Assembly (NCBI GenBank): GCA_022393335.1
Contig: JAJEKB010020583.1
Location: 401,214-465,213 of the forward strand
DNA length: 64,000 nucleotides
Direction of reading: 5' to 3'
Source: Macrotrachela quadricornifera
Taxonomy: Eukaryota; Rotifera; Eurotatoria; Philodinida; Philodinidae
The notes below the pieces were generated by a model. It worked only from the letters and a program-made list of their open reading frames with translations. It searched no databases and was not told the origin of the DNA. The position numbers and the translations under genes are program-made. Shown here one piece after another: positions 43,669 to 55,562 of this stretch (positions within the stretch are counted from its first letter, which is position 1; each line of letters opens with the position of its first letter).

Positions 43669-45456
43669 CCCTTTGGGAACGAACGTGGTATATATACCGC
43701 TGGAAAAAATAAGTGGCACACCTAGTTTTTTAGCGATTATATATCTAATATAGAGGATCTATGTCTCATATTTATACCATAAATACTACATCGAAGTGCT
43801 TAACTATACATCATATTATGGATCTTAAACTACAGTAATATATTAAAAAACAAGCCAATAACTTTTATTTGATTTCGTACCTTTGTAAAGACACCATGTT
43901 CCATCTTCATCTTTTTGGTTTTTGTCTCTGCTAGTTAGTATTATTATTGTTTCAGTTATCGCATGACAGGAGCGACATCTCTAAAGGATTCTTTATTCGA
44001 CTCTTCTCTAAGTGAGAGCTACCACGAAGTGAAGCATTCAAGAATGCGATAAAAAGACTATCATAAAAGAACAGAACAAACAGAATAGAAAAGAATGTGT
44101 AAGACGAACAGAGAGAGAGAGACCAAAGCATATAAAGAGAAATGATATGAAGGCATGGAAACAACGTGCCTGTAACAACGAGATTTTATTTTTATTGTAT
44201 AATAATGTATTCAATAAAATACATGTAACCATTTTCTTTAATAAATATTACTAACTAGCAGAGAGAAAAATCAAAATGATAAAGATGGAACATGGCGTCT
44301 TTACAAAGGCAGAAAATCAGATAAAAGTTATTGCCTTGTTTCTTAACATATTACTGTAGTTTAAGATCCATGATACGATGTATAGTTAAGGATTTCGATG
44401 TAGTATTTATGGCATAAATATGAGGCATACATCCTCTATATTAGATATATAATTGCTAAAAACTGGATGTACCACTTATTTTTTCCAGAGGAATATTTCA
44501 CTTGGAGTATTTTTCATAATTCGAAGACGGTATGTATAGCAAAATCAACCAAAAATGAGTGGAAATAGCCCTGTAGAGCAATTTTCTTGTGTCGATAAAG
44601 TAAATTAGCAATATTTCGAAAGTGTCGAAAATATCCACACATAGTGTATTTACTAATTGCTAACGTAAGATAATGAATTTTTTCCTTGCTTTATCATGCA
44701 TTCTTTTGTTGGGATTTTTCCTAACTATCTTGAAGCGTTGATATGGCTTCAATGTGTGGTCCCGCGTCGGGATTTTTTCGAGATTTAGTATTTTTAAAAT
44801 AAAAACTTGTGCTTAGTTGTTGGGTTCTTTTAAAGATGTGCAATGAATAGAGAATAGAATTCTCTATCAGTCCGTTGTATTTTAGGGTCTGACTCAAGTT
44901 GGTTCTCCGAAAAAATACCAACGAGATTAGAAAAATCTGTTGAAAGTTGAAAAAATCGGGATTTTTCTAACCCCGTTGGCATTTTTCCTGCAATACGGCC
45001 TGAGTGAGATCCGATAATACAATGTTTCGATAGAGAATTTTATTCTTTATTCATCGTACATCTTCAAAAGAATCTAAGAACTAAGTTTAAGTTTCTATTT
45101 TGAAAATACTTGATCTCGAAAAATCTCGATACAGTACTCTACTTCAATGAACGCTTTTTATTTTATTTAAATGAAACTATGCTAACCAAAAACGAATTTC
45201 TATTGAAAAACCATCAACTAATTCACCACTACGTTTATCTGCTAGACATTCTTCATCACTTGTACCTCCAACTATCTCAAAAACAACTTCTCAAAGGAGA
45301 TGTTATATGTGCTCTCATGCAATACAAGATGAAAAGTCAATACAATATACAAGATATGTGATGTTGGATTATGCGTAATTGATTATATTCAAGTTTATCA
45401 TACCCTAATAGATTTTTGATAATGATTTCTGATTGAATAAACATCTGCCGAAAGGG
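43669..45456 (+). mobile_element. piggyBac-like element flanked by TTAA
   Basis: TTAA at 43665-43668 and 45457-45460 flanks termini CCCTTTGGGAACG and, inverted, CCCTTTCGGCAGA. TTAA targets with CCCTTT ends are hallmarks of piggyBac. The interior contains two successive fold-back units. One has arms at about 43695-43915 and 44280-44500 (TATATATCTAATATAGAGGA blocks); the other has arms at about 44765-44940 and 44945-45130 (ATTCTCTATC, GAAAAATCCCGA-type blocks). A fragment of the transposase C-terminus survives at 45175-45378. Confidence 0.75.
45175..45378 (+). pseudogene. piggyBac transposase C-terminal fragment
   Basis: The frame from 45175 to TAA 45378 reads KRISIEKPSTNSPLRLSARH, then PPTISKTTSQRRCYMCSHA. 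A basic linker of the type PxRLSxRH, an S/P/T-rich stretch and then RRCxxC matches the start of the Cys-rich zinc-binding domain that ends piggyBac transposases. The later Cys/His residues are missing and no DDD core lies upstream. An overlapping 83-codon frame at 45110-45361 is a shadow. Confidence 0.6.
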
Positions 45457-45460
45457 TTAA

Positions 45461-45751
45461 ATCAATCAAGAGTATTCATGTTATATATTAAAACTTTTCT
45501 TACATACAAATTTTATATTCGTCTGTTTCTTTTCTCATAGATATCAACGGTCCGAAACACATATAAATGATATAAATAAGTCAATAGAACAACAAAAAAA
45601 CCGAGTTGAAGGATAAAATAAAATTTAAATATTATCTTTTCGTATGTGAAGGACAGACAAAAATGTTTTTCATATTATCAAACATTATTTTATTTAAATC
45701 ACTCTCTATTTAAGAAAAAAATAAAGAGAGATAATAATCGATTAATTTTCA
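45461..45751. other. 5' flank of the symporter gene
   Basis: AT-rich; no gene. A promoter is expected here but no element is recognised. Confidence 0.3.
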
Positions 45752-48368
45752 ATGTATCTCGGTTTGATTGATTATGGAGTTTTAATTCTCCTTTTAAGTA
45801 ATAATAATTCTCTTTGAACAAAAACAATTTCTTAATATTTATTAGTTTTTTCTACTGCGATTGGAATTTATCAAGGTTATGGTAAATCCAAACAAACATC
45901 ACCAAAAGAATTTCTAATTGGTGATGGTCAAATGAAAGTTATATTAAATATTCATTATTACATTAACATTAACATTTTATTATAAATAGATTTTCCCAAC
46001 AGCAATGAGTTTCTTAGCAAGTTTAACTTCTGCAGCAGGATTACTTGGAATGCCTGTTGAAACATATTATTATGGAACAATGATTGTTTATTGTAGTATG
46101 TTACAAAATATTTATTCTATAAAATTTATCTGATTAATTTTATTTTAAAAAAGTATTTTCATGGTTTATTGCAACATATTTAACAATGAAATTTTTTATA
46201 CCGAAGTTTCATTATATTGGAAGTGCAAGTATTTATGCTGTATGTATTTAAATATAATATATATAGAAAAATAGAATCATTATTTATGATAAATATAGTA
46301 TCTTGAACAACGTTTTTCATTAACAATTCGTATATTAATAACATGTAGTTATTTATTAGTTACTGTAAGTTAAAACTCTAAGTATTATTGTTTTTTTTTC
46401 TCTTTTGAAAATGATTAATCATATATTAAGATTTTTATGATGTCAATAGTTCTTTATGCGCCAAGTTTAGCTTTCGGTCAACTTACAGGTTTAAATATGT
46501 GGATTGCAATTGGATTATGTGGAGTAATTTGTACTATTTATACGAGTATTGTAAATATTAATTGATTTTTTTATTAAAGATATTTTTGAAAAAAGAATAT
46601 AGGGAGGAATGAAAGCAGTCATTTGGACTGATGTTGTACAAGCATCTGTTATGTTTATTGGTCTCATACTATCGATTGTTTTTGGTAGTCATTTTTAAAA
46701 TAAAATTCTTTTATATTTAAAATAAAAATTTAGGTTTGATTGATCTTGGTGGAATATCAAAAGTATTTGAAAGAGTAAAAAATGGAAATCGACTCCAATT
46801 ATCTATGTATATCTTTACAAATAAATACGTATATACACACAGATTATTTTCAATATTTGTTTAGTGTAACATTTGATCCAACTGTTCGTTATACAATTTG
46901 GAGTATATTAATTGGTAGTGTATTTTCTAGTACAGCACAATATGCATGTATACAAACACAAGCTCAACGATTTATGTGTGTTAAAGATACAAAATCAGCA
47001 CAAAAGTATTTTCTCTAATAATGATTAATTTTCGTATAGAAATACTTCTTAAATAGAGTTGCATGGATTCATTATGTAATGCATGTAATAATGCAAATGC
47101 TTTGTCTATGTCTTGGATGTATTTTATATGCTAAATATAGTCAATGTGATCCTCTTAAAGCTAAAATTATTTCACGATCAGATCAAGTAGAAATAAAATA
47201 ATTAAATATTAAATTATAAATATTGAATAATTAAAATATATAGTTGTATCCATTATTTGCAATTGAAACATTTCAACGATTTCCTGGTTTAACAGGTCTT
47301 TTTATATCTTGTATGTTAAGTGCAACATTAAGTACATTTTCAAGTGGAGTAAATAGTATGGCAACTGTTATTCTTGAAGATATTTATAAACGTTTATCAA
47401 ATAAACAATTAATGTCTAATCAGCGTCAACTTATTATTTCAAAAATCTTATGTAAATATTCATTTATTATTGAAAAGATTTTCATTTTGAGAAATTTTTT
47501 AGCTGTAATACTTGGTATTTTTACCGTAATTTTTGCATTTTTGGTATCTTATATGAAAAGCAATATAGCAACAGTATGTACTTTGAATATTTATTTTGTG
47601 TAAGTTATAATTTGTTATTTAAGATAATAATGCAAATGTTTGGTGTATTTGCAGCTCCAATACTTGGTGTGTATTTACTTGGATTATTTTCATCAAGAGT
47701 TAAAAGTCGAGTGAATAAAAATATTTTTCTCTTTTTTGATTTGGAATAGATTAAATGAATTCTATATGTTATGTGTAGAGTGTTCTTGTTGCATTTTTCT
47801 TTACTGTTGTATTTCAAATTTTTATGCATCTCGGTTCGATGTTTACGGAAAGACCAATTAATATACAAGGAGGAAAATTACCAACTTCTATTGATGGATG
47901 TTCATCATCTGTCAATGTGACTATTGCATCAACAAAAAATCCAAAGTAATCAAATTTTAATTGAAAGTAGAAAAAATATTGATCTCTTATTATTAGATCA
48001 AATGTATTGACAACATTATTTTTAATATCTCCTATTTGGTTTATTTTTAATGGTACAATGATAACTGTTATATTAGGATTAATTGGTACATTTATTTTTG
48101 GTAAATATATTTTAATTAAAATAATATTTTATAATAAAATTATTTTAGATTCAAAAGATTCAAAAACGATCGATCCATTATTATTGGTGTCTCGACAAGA
48201 AATATTTCCTTGGTGTTCATCAGAAAAAGTAACTATTCTTCTAATCGAATTTTTAATTAAGAATTTTGAATACTTTTTTTATAGCAAACTGTGAAACACA
48301 CAGTAAAACAAAAGACTAATGAATCTTCAAAAGAGAATATCGGTGATGAACAGGAAATTATGCTCTAG
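45752..48368 (+). CDS. Sodium/solute symporter of the SLC5 (SMCT-like) family, 17 exons
   Basis: Every exon was joined by GT..AG introns of about 44-76 nt with matching phases, giving 580 aa. Exons: 45752-45797, 45846-45937, 45990-46095, 46154-46239, 46299-46364, 46431-46550, 46603-46684, 46734-46806, 46865-47005, 47057-47186, 47244-47451, 47503-47573, 47624-47710, 47779-47945, 47997-48100, 48149-48228, 48285-48368. SSF landmarks: IYQGYGKSKQTSPKEFLIGD, AMSFLASLTSAAGLLGMPVE, GGMKAVIWTDVVQASVMFIG, the SQCDP loop, and FISCMLSATLSTFSSGVNSM, which carries Na+-site serines/threonines. The layout matches SLC5A8/A5-type transporters that couple Na+ to uptake of monocarboxylates, iodide or similar solutes at the plasma membrane; the substrate is not predictable. 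Length is slightly below the usual 600-640 aa. Confidence 0.88.
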
Positions 48369-49150
48369 ATTTGAATTATTTCATTTATTTTATAAAACAA
48401 AATAAAGATTTGCAAATAATTAAAGTTAATATTCTTAGTTTCTATCAATTCAATGATTAGTGTTTTCAATTAATATATCGATCAGAGATATGCGAGACAA
48501 GGATTTTTCGTGCCTCGTCCGTTCCAGTGAAATATATTTTTAAACAGCCCCGCGGGCCTCGCACTCATCCCCGTGCAACCCGTGATGGTTTTTCATGTTC
48601 TCAATTGAGCATAGAGTAAATGAACCACTAATATCTGATGATAATTCATTTATTTCAATCATTGCTACTGATACATGAAAAGTTTTCAAGAAAAACGGTT
48701 TAAAATAATCAAAAGAGTATTTATTTTTTATTGCACCTGATGAAAAGAATTGCAATGAATGATGAAAATATATAAGGAACAAAAGATAAGTGAGCTCTTC
48801 TTTCAATCGCTTGAAAATAAACGATCAATCAACATTGAGGGAAGTTGAATTGGTAGCAAAACAATATCTATTGATTATTTTCATGATCCTACATGGGTTG
48901 ATGAAAAAATTCGATCCTCCGCCCGCCCGTGTAGATCATTTAATTAAACAAAAGACAACTTTCCTAAAATATGATTTTTTATAATTTGTTCGTTACAAGA
49001 GAGAAACAGAGAAGACTTCAGCCCTGAAATCTTGTGAGATCTCTTGAAGTCCGCTGTTTTCCCTTGGTTCTATATTATCAATAATAATGGTGATAATTTC
49101 GGGGATAACTCTCTGATCAGAGTCTTTGACACATAATTTTATTCTATTAA
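48369..49150. other. Intergenic; possible hAT-end remnant at 48483
   Basis: CAGAGATATGCGAGACAAGG followed by C-rich text (agccccgcgggcctcgc) resembles the fragment near 31470. CCGCCCGCCCGTGTAGATC near 48920 could be a worn right end. No gene seen. Confidence 0.35.
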
Positions 49151-49353
49151 TTAAGTTAAATCGATCAAAAAGAATGTAACTTTAACAACAATTTTGCATT
49201 GACGATTTTCTCCTCTTTCAAGTTGAAATGGTAAGCTGATTTGATTTTCTTGAACTTTAGCAGATGGATATGTTGTATTAATAATTGTAGTTTGAAGACC
49301 ATTTTCAACATCAAGATCATAAGTTTCAAAAGCAACAGTTGTATTTTCATCAC
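49151..49353 (-). pseudogene. 3' exon fragment of an unrecognised gene
   Basis: One minus-strand frame has a protein-like composition: DENTTVAFETYDLDVENGLQ, then SAKVQENQISLPFQLERGEN and KIVVKVTFFLIDLT to TAA at 49151. The overlapping frame at 49165-49353 is Leu/Lys-rich and looks like a shadow. Its upstream side stops at the hAT-like element at 49362, and I could not find a continuing exon beyond 50698. Possibly a gene cut by that insertion. Confidence 0.4.
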
Positions 49354-49361
49354 TCTTTGAT

Positions 49362-50698
49362 TAGTGGCGTAACCACCGGGGATGCACGGGGGTGCAATGC
49401 CCCTCTTGTAAATTTTTCATTGAAACAGGACGGATTTTTCTATTTATCCATCGTGAGATGGTATGTTTGTGACTTTAGAGAACATCTAATTTTACGCGTA
49501 CAGCAGATAAAAACTTTTTAAAACAATTGCCATGAGTATAACCGTCTTCGACGGCAAAACATTGGAAATATACAGAGGGCTCAAAAGTAACCAGGCATAA
49601 TGGATACCCTATAATAACAGATGATAAATTGTCCATGATATTTTTCATACCTTTTTTTTATGTAGAGAGCTAGAATTTTTATCATATATATATCTAATCA
49701 AGATCTCTATTCATCTAGAGCTTCAGATCTCTACACAAGCAAAAAGTATCATGAACAATTTATTACCTGTTATCACATGATATCCTTTATGTCGGGTTAC
49801 CTTTAAGCCACGCTGTAGCTGTGTAGAATCGATTTCTGAGAGTTTGTTCGACTAAAACTGGAATCTGCTTCAAATCTGTGATCCTGTCAAAATGGTGGAG
49901 TTTCAAGAAAGATTAAATTTGAGACTTTCGAAACCTTGATAATTTTAATGAATATTCGGACACTAATTTCCTCAACTTTTCAAAACTGATACCTTAGGTG
50001 TTTTCAAAATTTCCAAGATTTTTAGATTCAAACAAACCTTTCTTTCTGACAGTTCTAGGCCGACAATTAACCCATTGGAGGCGATTCAACTTTCTTAGAA
50101 AGTAATGTATGACTCAGGGTAGATCGCTGCACTTCATATCTCGTATTTTAATATTTAAATACGTTTTACTAGAAAACAAAAATTACACAATTCAAACAAG
50201 CTTTATTATGGTGATTGTAGAGCTCTTTACACTGCGTCTTATGGTATATGGTGTTTTTTTTTCTAATAAAACATTTTTAGATATTAAAATATGAAATATC
50301 ACGTGCGACCATTTATTTCGGGTCACCTGTTAGCTTTAAAATACAGTGAGACTCAACGCTGGGTCTTATCGTCGTGAACAAGTTAATGAGTTTGCACATC
50401 TCCAACTGTGATATTTTTTGTAAATTTTGTTGCAAAGGGAATTTTCGTATATGAAACCCTTCAATTTTAATAATAGCCGCCAGTGTGGCCAATTTCGCCA
50501 GTAAAAGCTCTGAGGAACTCGTGAATTTTGTGGACAAAACTCTTCTCTTCAAATAGATTGTAAGGGAATTTCGTAAGATTTTACGGATTTTGGTCAACTT
50601 TGAACACTCCCAATTCTATAAAAAAATTTTTCGTTCAGTATGTACAACGCTTGATGGGACATTGCCCCCTCTGTAATTTTTTCCTGGTTACGCCACTA
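49362..50698. mobile_element. hAT-like non-autonomous element
   Basis: TAGTGGCGTAACCA at the left and its inverse TGGTTACGCCACTA at the right define the element. Both ends continue with related text (GGGGTGCAATGCCCC and, inverted, GGGGGCAATGTCCC). AGTGGCGTA-type ends are common in hAT elements. No clear 8-bp duplication and no transposase. At about 49610-49800 an inner inverted repeat pairs ataatggataccctataata with the inverse of tatcacatgatatcctttat. Confidence 0.65.
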
Positions 50699-51064
50699 CT
50701 GTTCACGGCTCATCTTTTCGTATATTGAGTTGATCACCATTAAGCAATTATCTCTAAACGACTGAAGAAAAAGTATAGAACTAAGTTTCCTTCTTGCCTT
50801 TTGAATTTGATATAGATATTATTAGATTTATAATTTGAGTGTTCGAATCCGCTTATGCAACTATGAAATAGAATAGCATAAGAGTGCTTCAAAAGTTAGT
50901 AGCAACCGATGCATGAATCTTAAAATAAAAAGAGAAAGAAAGCTTTATTGACCATAATGAATTTTATTAATAATTGGAAAACTCATCGATCTGACATATG
51001 TAATGTGCATCGATGAATGTATGTCCGCCTTTGCATAAAAGGCATTAGGCTTCTTACATAGGAA

Positions 51065-51790
51065 GTATCCAAAAGTAGTGGTAACGACATTTTAGTACCA
51101 CATATTAATATTGATAAAAGTTTCTTTTTACATAAGATGATAGAGAAAAGAAATGCTCAATCTTTCTATGCTAATTAGTCTTCAAAAAGGAAGAAACTTC
51201 TGAGCGACCAAATATCGGTATAACGAAAACGAGTTTTTCGTTTTGATAAAAGATATATATATATATATATATATATCATCCTATCTCATTGTCTTATCAT
51301 TAGATATGTTTCATTTAAACAACAGAATACGGTGCAACGATGCAATGTGAAAAAATCTACATTTTACAAAAAAAACTATACTAAAATACGATAGGATAAA
51401 ACGTATATATCTTTCTCTAAAAAGAAAAACTCGTTTTTGTAACGTTCAAATTTGGTCGATTAGACTTTTATTCCTTTCTGAAAGCAAGTTATAGAACTTT
51501 TCACGCTTCATCTTGTGGGATATTTCTTTTTCTTTTTATTAATACAACTTATTCAGCGATAGTAAAATGGAATGCCAAGATACCTCACTTTTTATACCGC
51601 ATCCGTTGTGGTCTCCTGTAACTAGCTAGCATTCAATAAAAAACAGTTCTTATCTTCGATTTTATCATTATTACATTAGTTCAATAGTGATCAAATAAAA
51701 TAGAAAGATAGTGCATTTTTTTCTCTATCATCCTATGTAAAAAGAAACTTTTATCAAGATTAATATGTTGTTGCAACTACTTTTGAATAT
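51065..51790. repeat. Fold-back element, family C copy 1
   Basis: The arms pair GATAAAAGTTTCTTTTTACA and GATGATAGAGAAAAGAAATG (left) with their inverses (right), starting from ATCCAAAAGTAGTGGTAAC against ATTCAAAAGTAGTTGCAAC. Inner blocks (AAAACGAGTTTTTC) also pair. An (AT)n microsatellite lies at about 51249-51279. No coding sequence. Related to the element at about 54060-54770. Confidence 0.7.
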
Positions 51791-51853
51791 CTCCGTGTAT
51801 CATACATATAACAAATGGATTAGGTTTTTTACAAAAAACAAAAGAAATAACAA

Positions 51854-53037
51854 TCAGATCTTTCTCAATATAACATAATGTACATGATTTCGAGTTGATT
51901 CCATTAATTTTATATCTTCATTTGATTTAGTCCGTCTTTCAAATTCACTGTAAATTTCTTCAATAATCTTGACTTTTTCTTTTTCATCTCTCTTTGTGTC
52001 TAAGGCATTTGTTAAGCTTGCCTCTGACCAACTGCGGACAAATTCAGTATACTTCTTTCCATATTCATCCAAACTAATCTTTCCTTGTTTATAATCAACA
52101 TAAATCGGTGGCTCCATATCCATTTTATCAGCGACAATTACTTCAAAATTTGTTTCTTTTAATATATTCTCATCAGTTAATTCATCTAATGTACGATGAT
52201 AAGCGGCCAGATTAAAGTTTAATACTTCGTCGTGAGTTAGAATGTCTACAGCTGAATAATAGAGATTTTGATAGGAAGAAAGATTAATTTGACGTTTTAC
52301 AAAAAGAGGACCAACACATAGCAGAACACCACCTAAAATAAAAAGAATATATACATATTTCAGCTGAATTTCATGTACCATAGAATTCATTCGTTTTTGA
52401 TCTGATGTTCTAAATTTAACATACCTTTTTTTAATTCTTTGGACCTATTTTGTAGAAATAACTTGTAATCATTGTATGCTTGTTGTTTCCATAGTTGATA
52501 TTCTTCTTGTTTAACTTCGACAGCACTAATACAACATTGATCTGTAATCTTACATGGTACTTTTGAAATCCAATTGATTGATGTAGATGTGTAAGCAAAA
52601 TGTACAGAATCTGAAGGCATAATCTGTTCATAGAATGACTTTCCTGTTGCCAGAGTTGTCACATGCTGATCAAGTGGGAAATGTTTTTCGACTGTTTTAA
52701 ATAGTGTTGTCCAATCATTTGTTGGTAAATCATTGAATACTATTAAGACATTGAATGAAGATATTGTTGAGTATTTTTTTCGTAAGTTAGATAAAATTTC
52801 TTTGATTGCTATTACGGAATTTGCACCTTGTGAACAACCATAATCGACAATTGTAAATGAAGTAGAAAGATCAGAAGTATTAGTAGCAGCGGCTTGACAT
52901 TCTAAAACAGCTTGTTGAATATATGGAAATGATCGTAATACAGAATTAAGTTGTGGTGCACTATTTTGATTGTAGTGTTCGTTTTGTTTCATAACATTCA
53001 TATGTTCGATAGTGGTTGACGTTGTTGAGGATATCAT
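51854..53037 (-). CDS. SABATH-family carboxyl methyltransferase (two exons)
   Basis: An S-adenosylmethionine-dependent methyltransferase of the SABATH type (salicylate/jasmonate/benzoate carboxyl methyltransferase fold). Exon 1 is 53037-52425 and exon 2 is 52332-51854, joined by a 92-nt intron (GTATGT..TTTTAG) with matching phase, giving about 363 aa. Motifs: an N-terminal HYNQNSAPQLNSV block, FTIVDYGCSQGANSV (SAM-binding motif I), VLIVFNDLPTNDW, VHFAYTSTSINWISKVP (the SABATH S-S-x-HWLS-like block) and ELKKG/GVLLCVG at the join. An internal Met (MNVMKQNEHY) is an alternative start. SABATH enzymes are mostly plant, fungal, bacterial and algal, so horizontal acquisition is likely. The expected reaction is methyl-ester formation on a small carboxylate; the substrate is unknown. 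Confidence 0.82.
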
Positions 53038-53419
53038 ATCGAAGAGTAATTGTCAACAGAAAAAGATCCACATATATTATTATTGTAAGAGGTACAGAAC
53101 GAGAGGATATTTGCCTTTCTCTCTTTTTTTTTTTGTTCTACATTAAAAGAATCATGAAGAAAGAAAAGGAAAAAAAACGGAGATGGTACGTTTTTTTTTG
53201 CATTCTCATTGTTTATGCCATCGTTCGAAAGAAAGAAAGGATGATATTACAAAGAAAATAGTTTGTTTGTCCAACGAATCAGATTGTAGGATATGATAGA
53301 GGGTGCAGAATACCAATTAACGAATAACTATATACGTTCTTTTCAATAAAGCTCGACCAAAGATAGTTGAACATATCATTTTCAACGATCAATAAAAACA
53401 AAAATTGAAGATGAAGGAT

Positions 53420-54045
53420 ATTATAGCACGAATTGAAAATGAGAAGAAAGATGTGGAATGATCGTAATAGAAATGTATTTCTTTCAACCTATGACAGAGG
53501 ATCATTGCAAATATAATTTTATTTACATAATGTGATGAAAGATCCATATCTGTAGAAAGGTAATTATGAAACTAGTTAGATATCAAGGAGTCCTTATTTT
53601 TATTCTATTAGAGCAGACTAGAAGAATCATGTTTATGATGTTTTTAGTATAATTTATATATCTATTTAGATTTTTCTGATCATATCTAAAACAGAGTTTT
53701 GTACACAAATTGATGATTTATTACGGTAAGCGGCAATATCACATATTCGATCTCAACAATGGATTCTCCTCGGCATAAAAACTCATATCTCGACGAAAAT
53801 GAACAGAAATGAATGAGAAAGAAAATTTTTTTTATACATTCCTAAGGGAAAAGTTTAGAAAAAAATAGTTGAGGAGTTCATATGCTAGATTTCGTTCGAA
53901 AAAAAATTTGGATTTGAAAGAATATAATCTTATTGAGTTTTTCTGCGCGAATGAGCAAGATCATATTGAGTTTTATCCATTCTCCTTGAAATATCAATTT
54001 TTAAGTTGAAAAGAACTTGTTTTCAAGACCAAGTATATAACGGGT
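53420..54045. repeat. Dispersed repeat family B, copy 2
   Basis: Matches 20281-20573 and 21438-21540 in the same order (gatgaaagatccatatctgt, ttacggtaagcggcaa, gacgaaaatgaa, agatcatattgagttttat) but has no Harbinger-like insertion. It lies about 380 bp from the 5' end of the SABATH gene. Confidence 0.65.
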
Positions 54046-54059
54046 GATCCAGAATAAAT

Positions 54060-54770
54060 GGGTATCTCTGCGTGTTGATGCATGATTATTTCCTCAAGCA
54101 TAATCTAAAATAGTTTGTTTTTTTACCAATAGATAGAGTATGTTCCGCTTTATTTTTCTATGATATTTGATCACTATTCAACTGATATCATAATAAGAAG
54201 ATTTCGATAAGATATATTTCTTTCGCATATGTGACGGTAGCATCAATGCTCGTGAGTATTTCTTGGATAATGTTTGATAGAAACAAATTAGAGAACTGAA
54301 GTTCTCATTATTAGAAAGAGAAGATGAAGCCGCATCGAACTGTATACTGCTGATTTTTCTAACTTGGTTTTTGTGACGTTTTCAGTTGATCGTTTAAAAA
54401 ACAAACATATTTCGTGAGTTCTGCACTTGTAGACGGACGTCTACTAAGATTTTATATCAAACTCTTTTGCTTTTCGTTTTTTCATAGAAAATACATTTTC
54501 CCAGCATTTAGAAAAGCGGACATAATGCGCCTTCATCTTCTCTTTCTAATGATGAGAACCGTAGTTCTCTATCTTGTTTCTGTCAAACATTATTCGAAGA
54601 ATACTTATGAACATTGATGCTACCATCTCATACGCAAAAGAAATTATTATGATATCAGTTCAATAATAATCAAATAGTATAGAAAAGTAAAGCGAAATAC
54701 ACTCTATCTATTGGTAGAAAAAGAAACGTCTTTAGACCTCTGCTTGAGGAAATAAGGTATCTCACTTACT
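54060..54770. repeat. Fold-back element, family C copy 2
   Basis: Arms of about 340 bp pair across a centre near 54415. Examples are ACCAATAGATAGAGTATGTT against the inverse of aatacactctatctattggt, and TAATGTTTGATAGAAACAA against the inverse of ttgtttctgtcaaacatta. The right end, inverted, reads ATCCAAAAGTAGTAAGTGAG, resembling family C copy 1. The 67-codon frame inside is not a gene. Confidence 0.7.
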
Positions 54771-55562
54771 ACTTTTGGATTCTCTCGGATAACAGCAATT
54801 TGAGAGACCAATCATAGCGTAGAGATTATTAAAAGTATCAGTTGAGAAAAAGATTCTTCTTAATGCATTCTCATTTTAGAGTTATATTCTTTACATCAGA
54901 TATTTATTTTTAAGCACTATACTTATACAGAAATAGAATAATCAACTGCTTGACATAAAATTTATTCATAGACAGCTGTTGATATGATTGAGATCGGCTA
55001 AATATTTCAGACGAAAAAGATGATTTCTTTTTCAGATAACAAATAAAAAATTCAATATTCCTTTGTTTTTTATTTGGTATTTCAATGTTTAATGATTCTA
55101 TTCTTCTGGTTTTTCATTGATATGCCATAAACGGTAAGAAAATCAATGTAATCATGATAACTCTAAAAAGACAATACGTAGAAAAGAATACTTTTAGACA
55201 TTTGCTATTCTTAATAAGCCCCACGTCATGAATACAATCTCATCTCAAATATGAAATGTAATATCAATAATTTTCGATGGAATTTCATGTTTTTTTTCTT
55301 TATTTGTCTAAAACTAGGTTAAGAGTGACAATGCAAACCTTGTATGTAATTTTAGTACAAAATTAACGAAATGCTTTTCTATTTAATTCATTTTTTTGGA
55401 GAAAATAGTTAAGTACATTAAGAAAGCATTGAAGCAATATCGAATTTCCATTCAGAAGAAGATTATATCGTGTGCTTCGTCATTTTGAATGATACAAAAA
55501 ACACCACCTGTCTATATAATATTAAAAAGTAAACGATACTATCACGATTCTATTCCATTTCA
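54771..55562. other. Intergenic, no gene seen
   Basis: AT-rich stretch upstream of the NHL gene. No repeat or motif recognised. Confidence 0.35.

Noticed and set aside
51249..51279. (AT)n run as a replication origin or cruciform switch
   Set aside because: A simple microsatellite in the loop of a fold-back element; nothing supports a special role.
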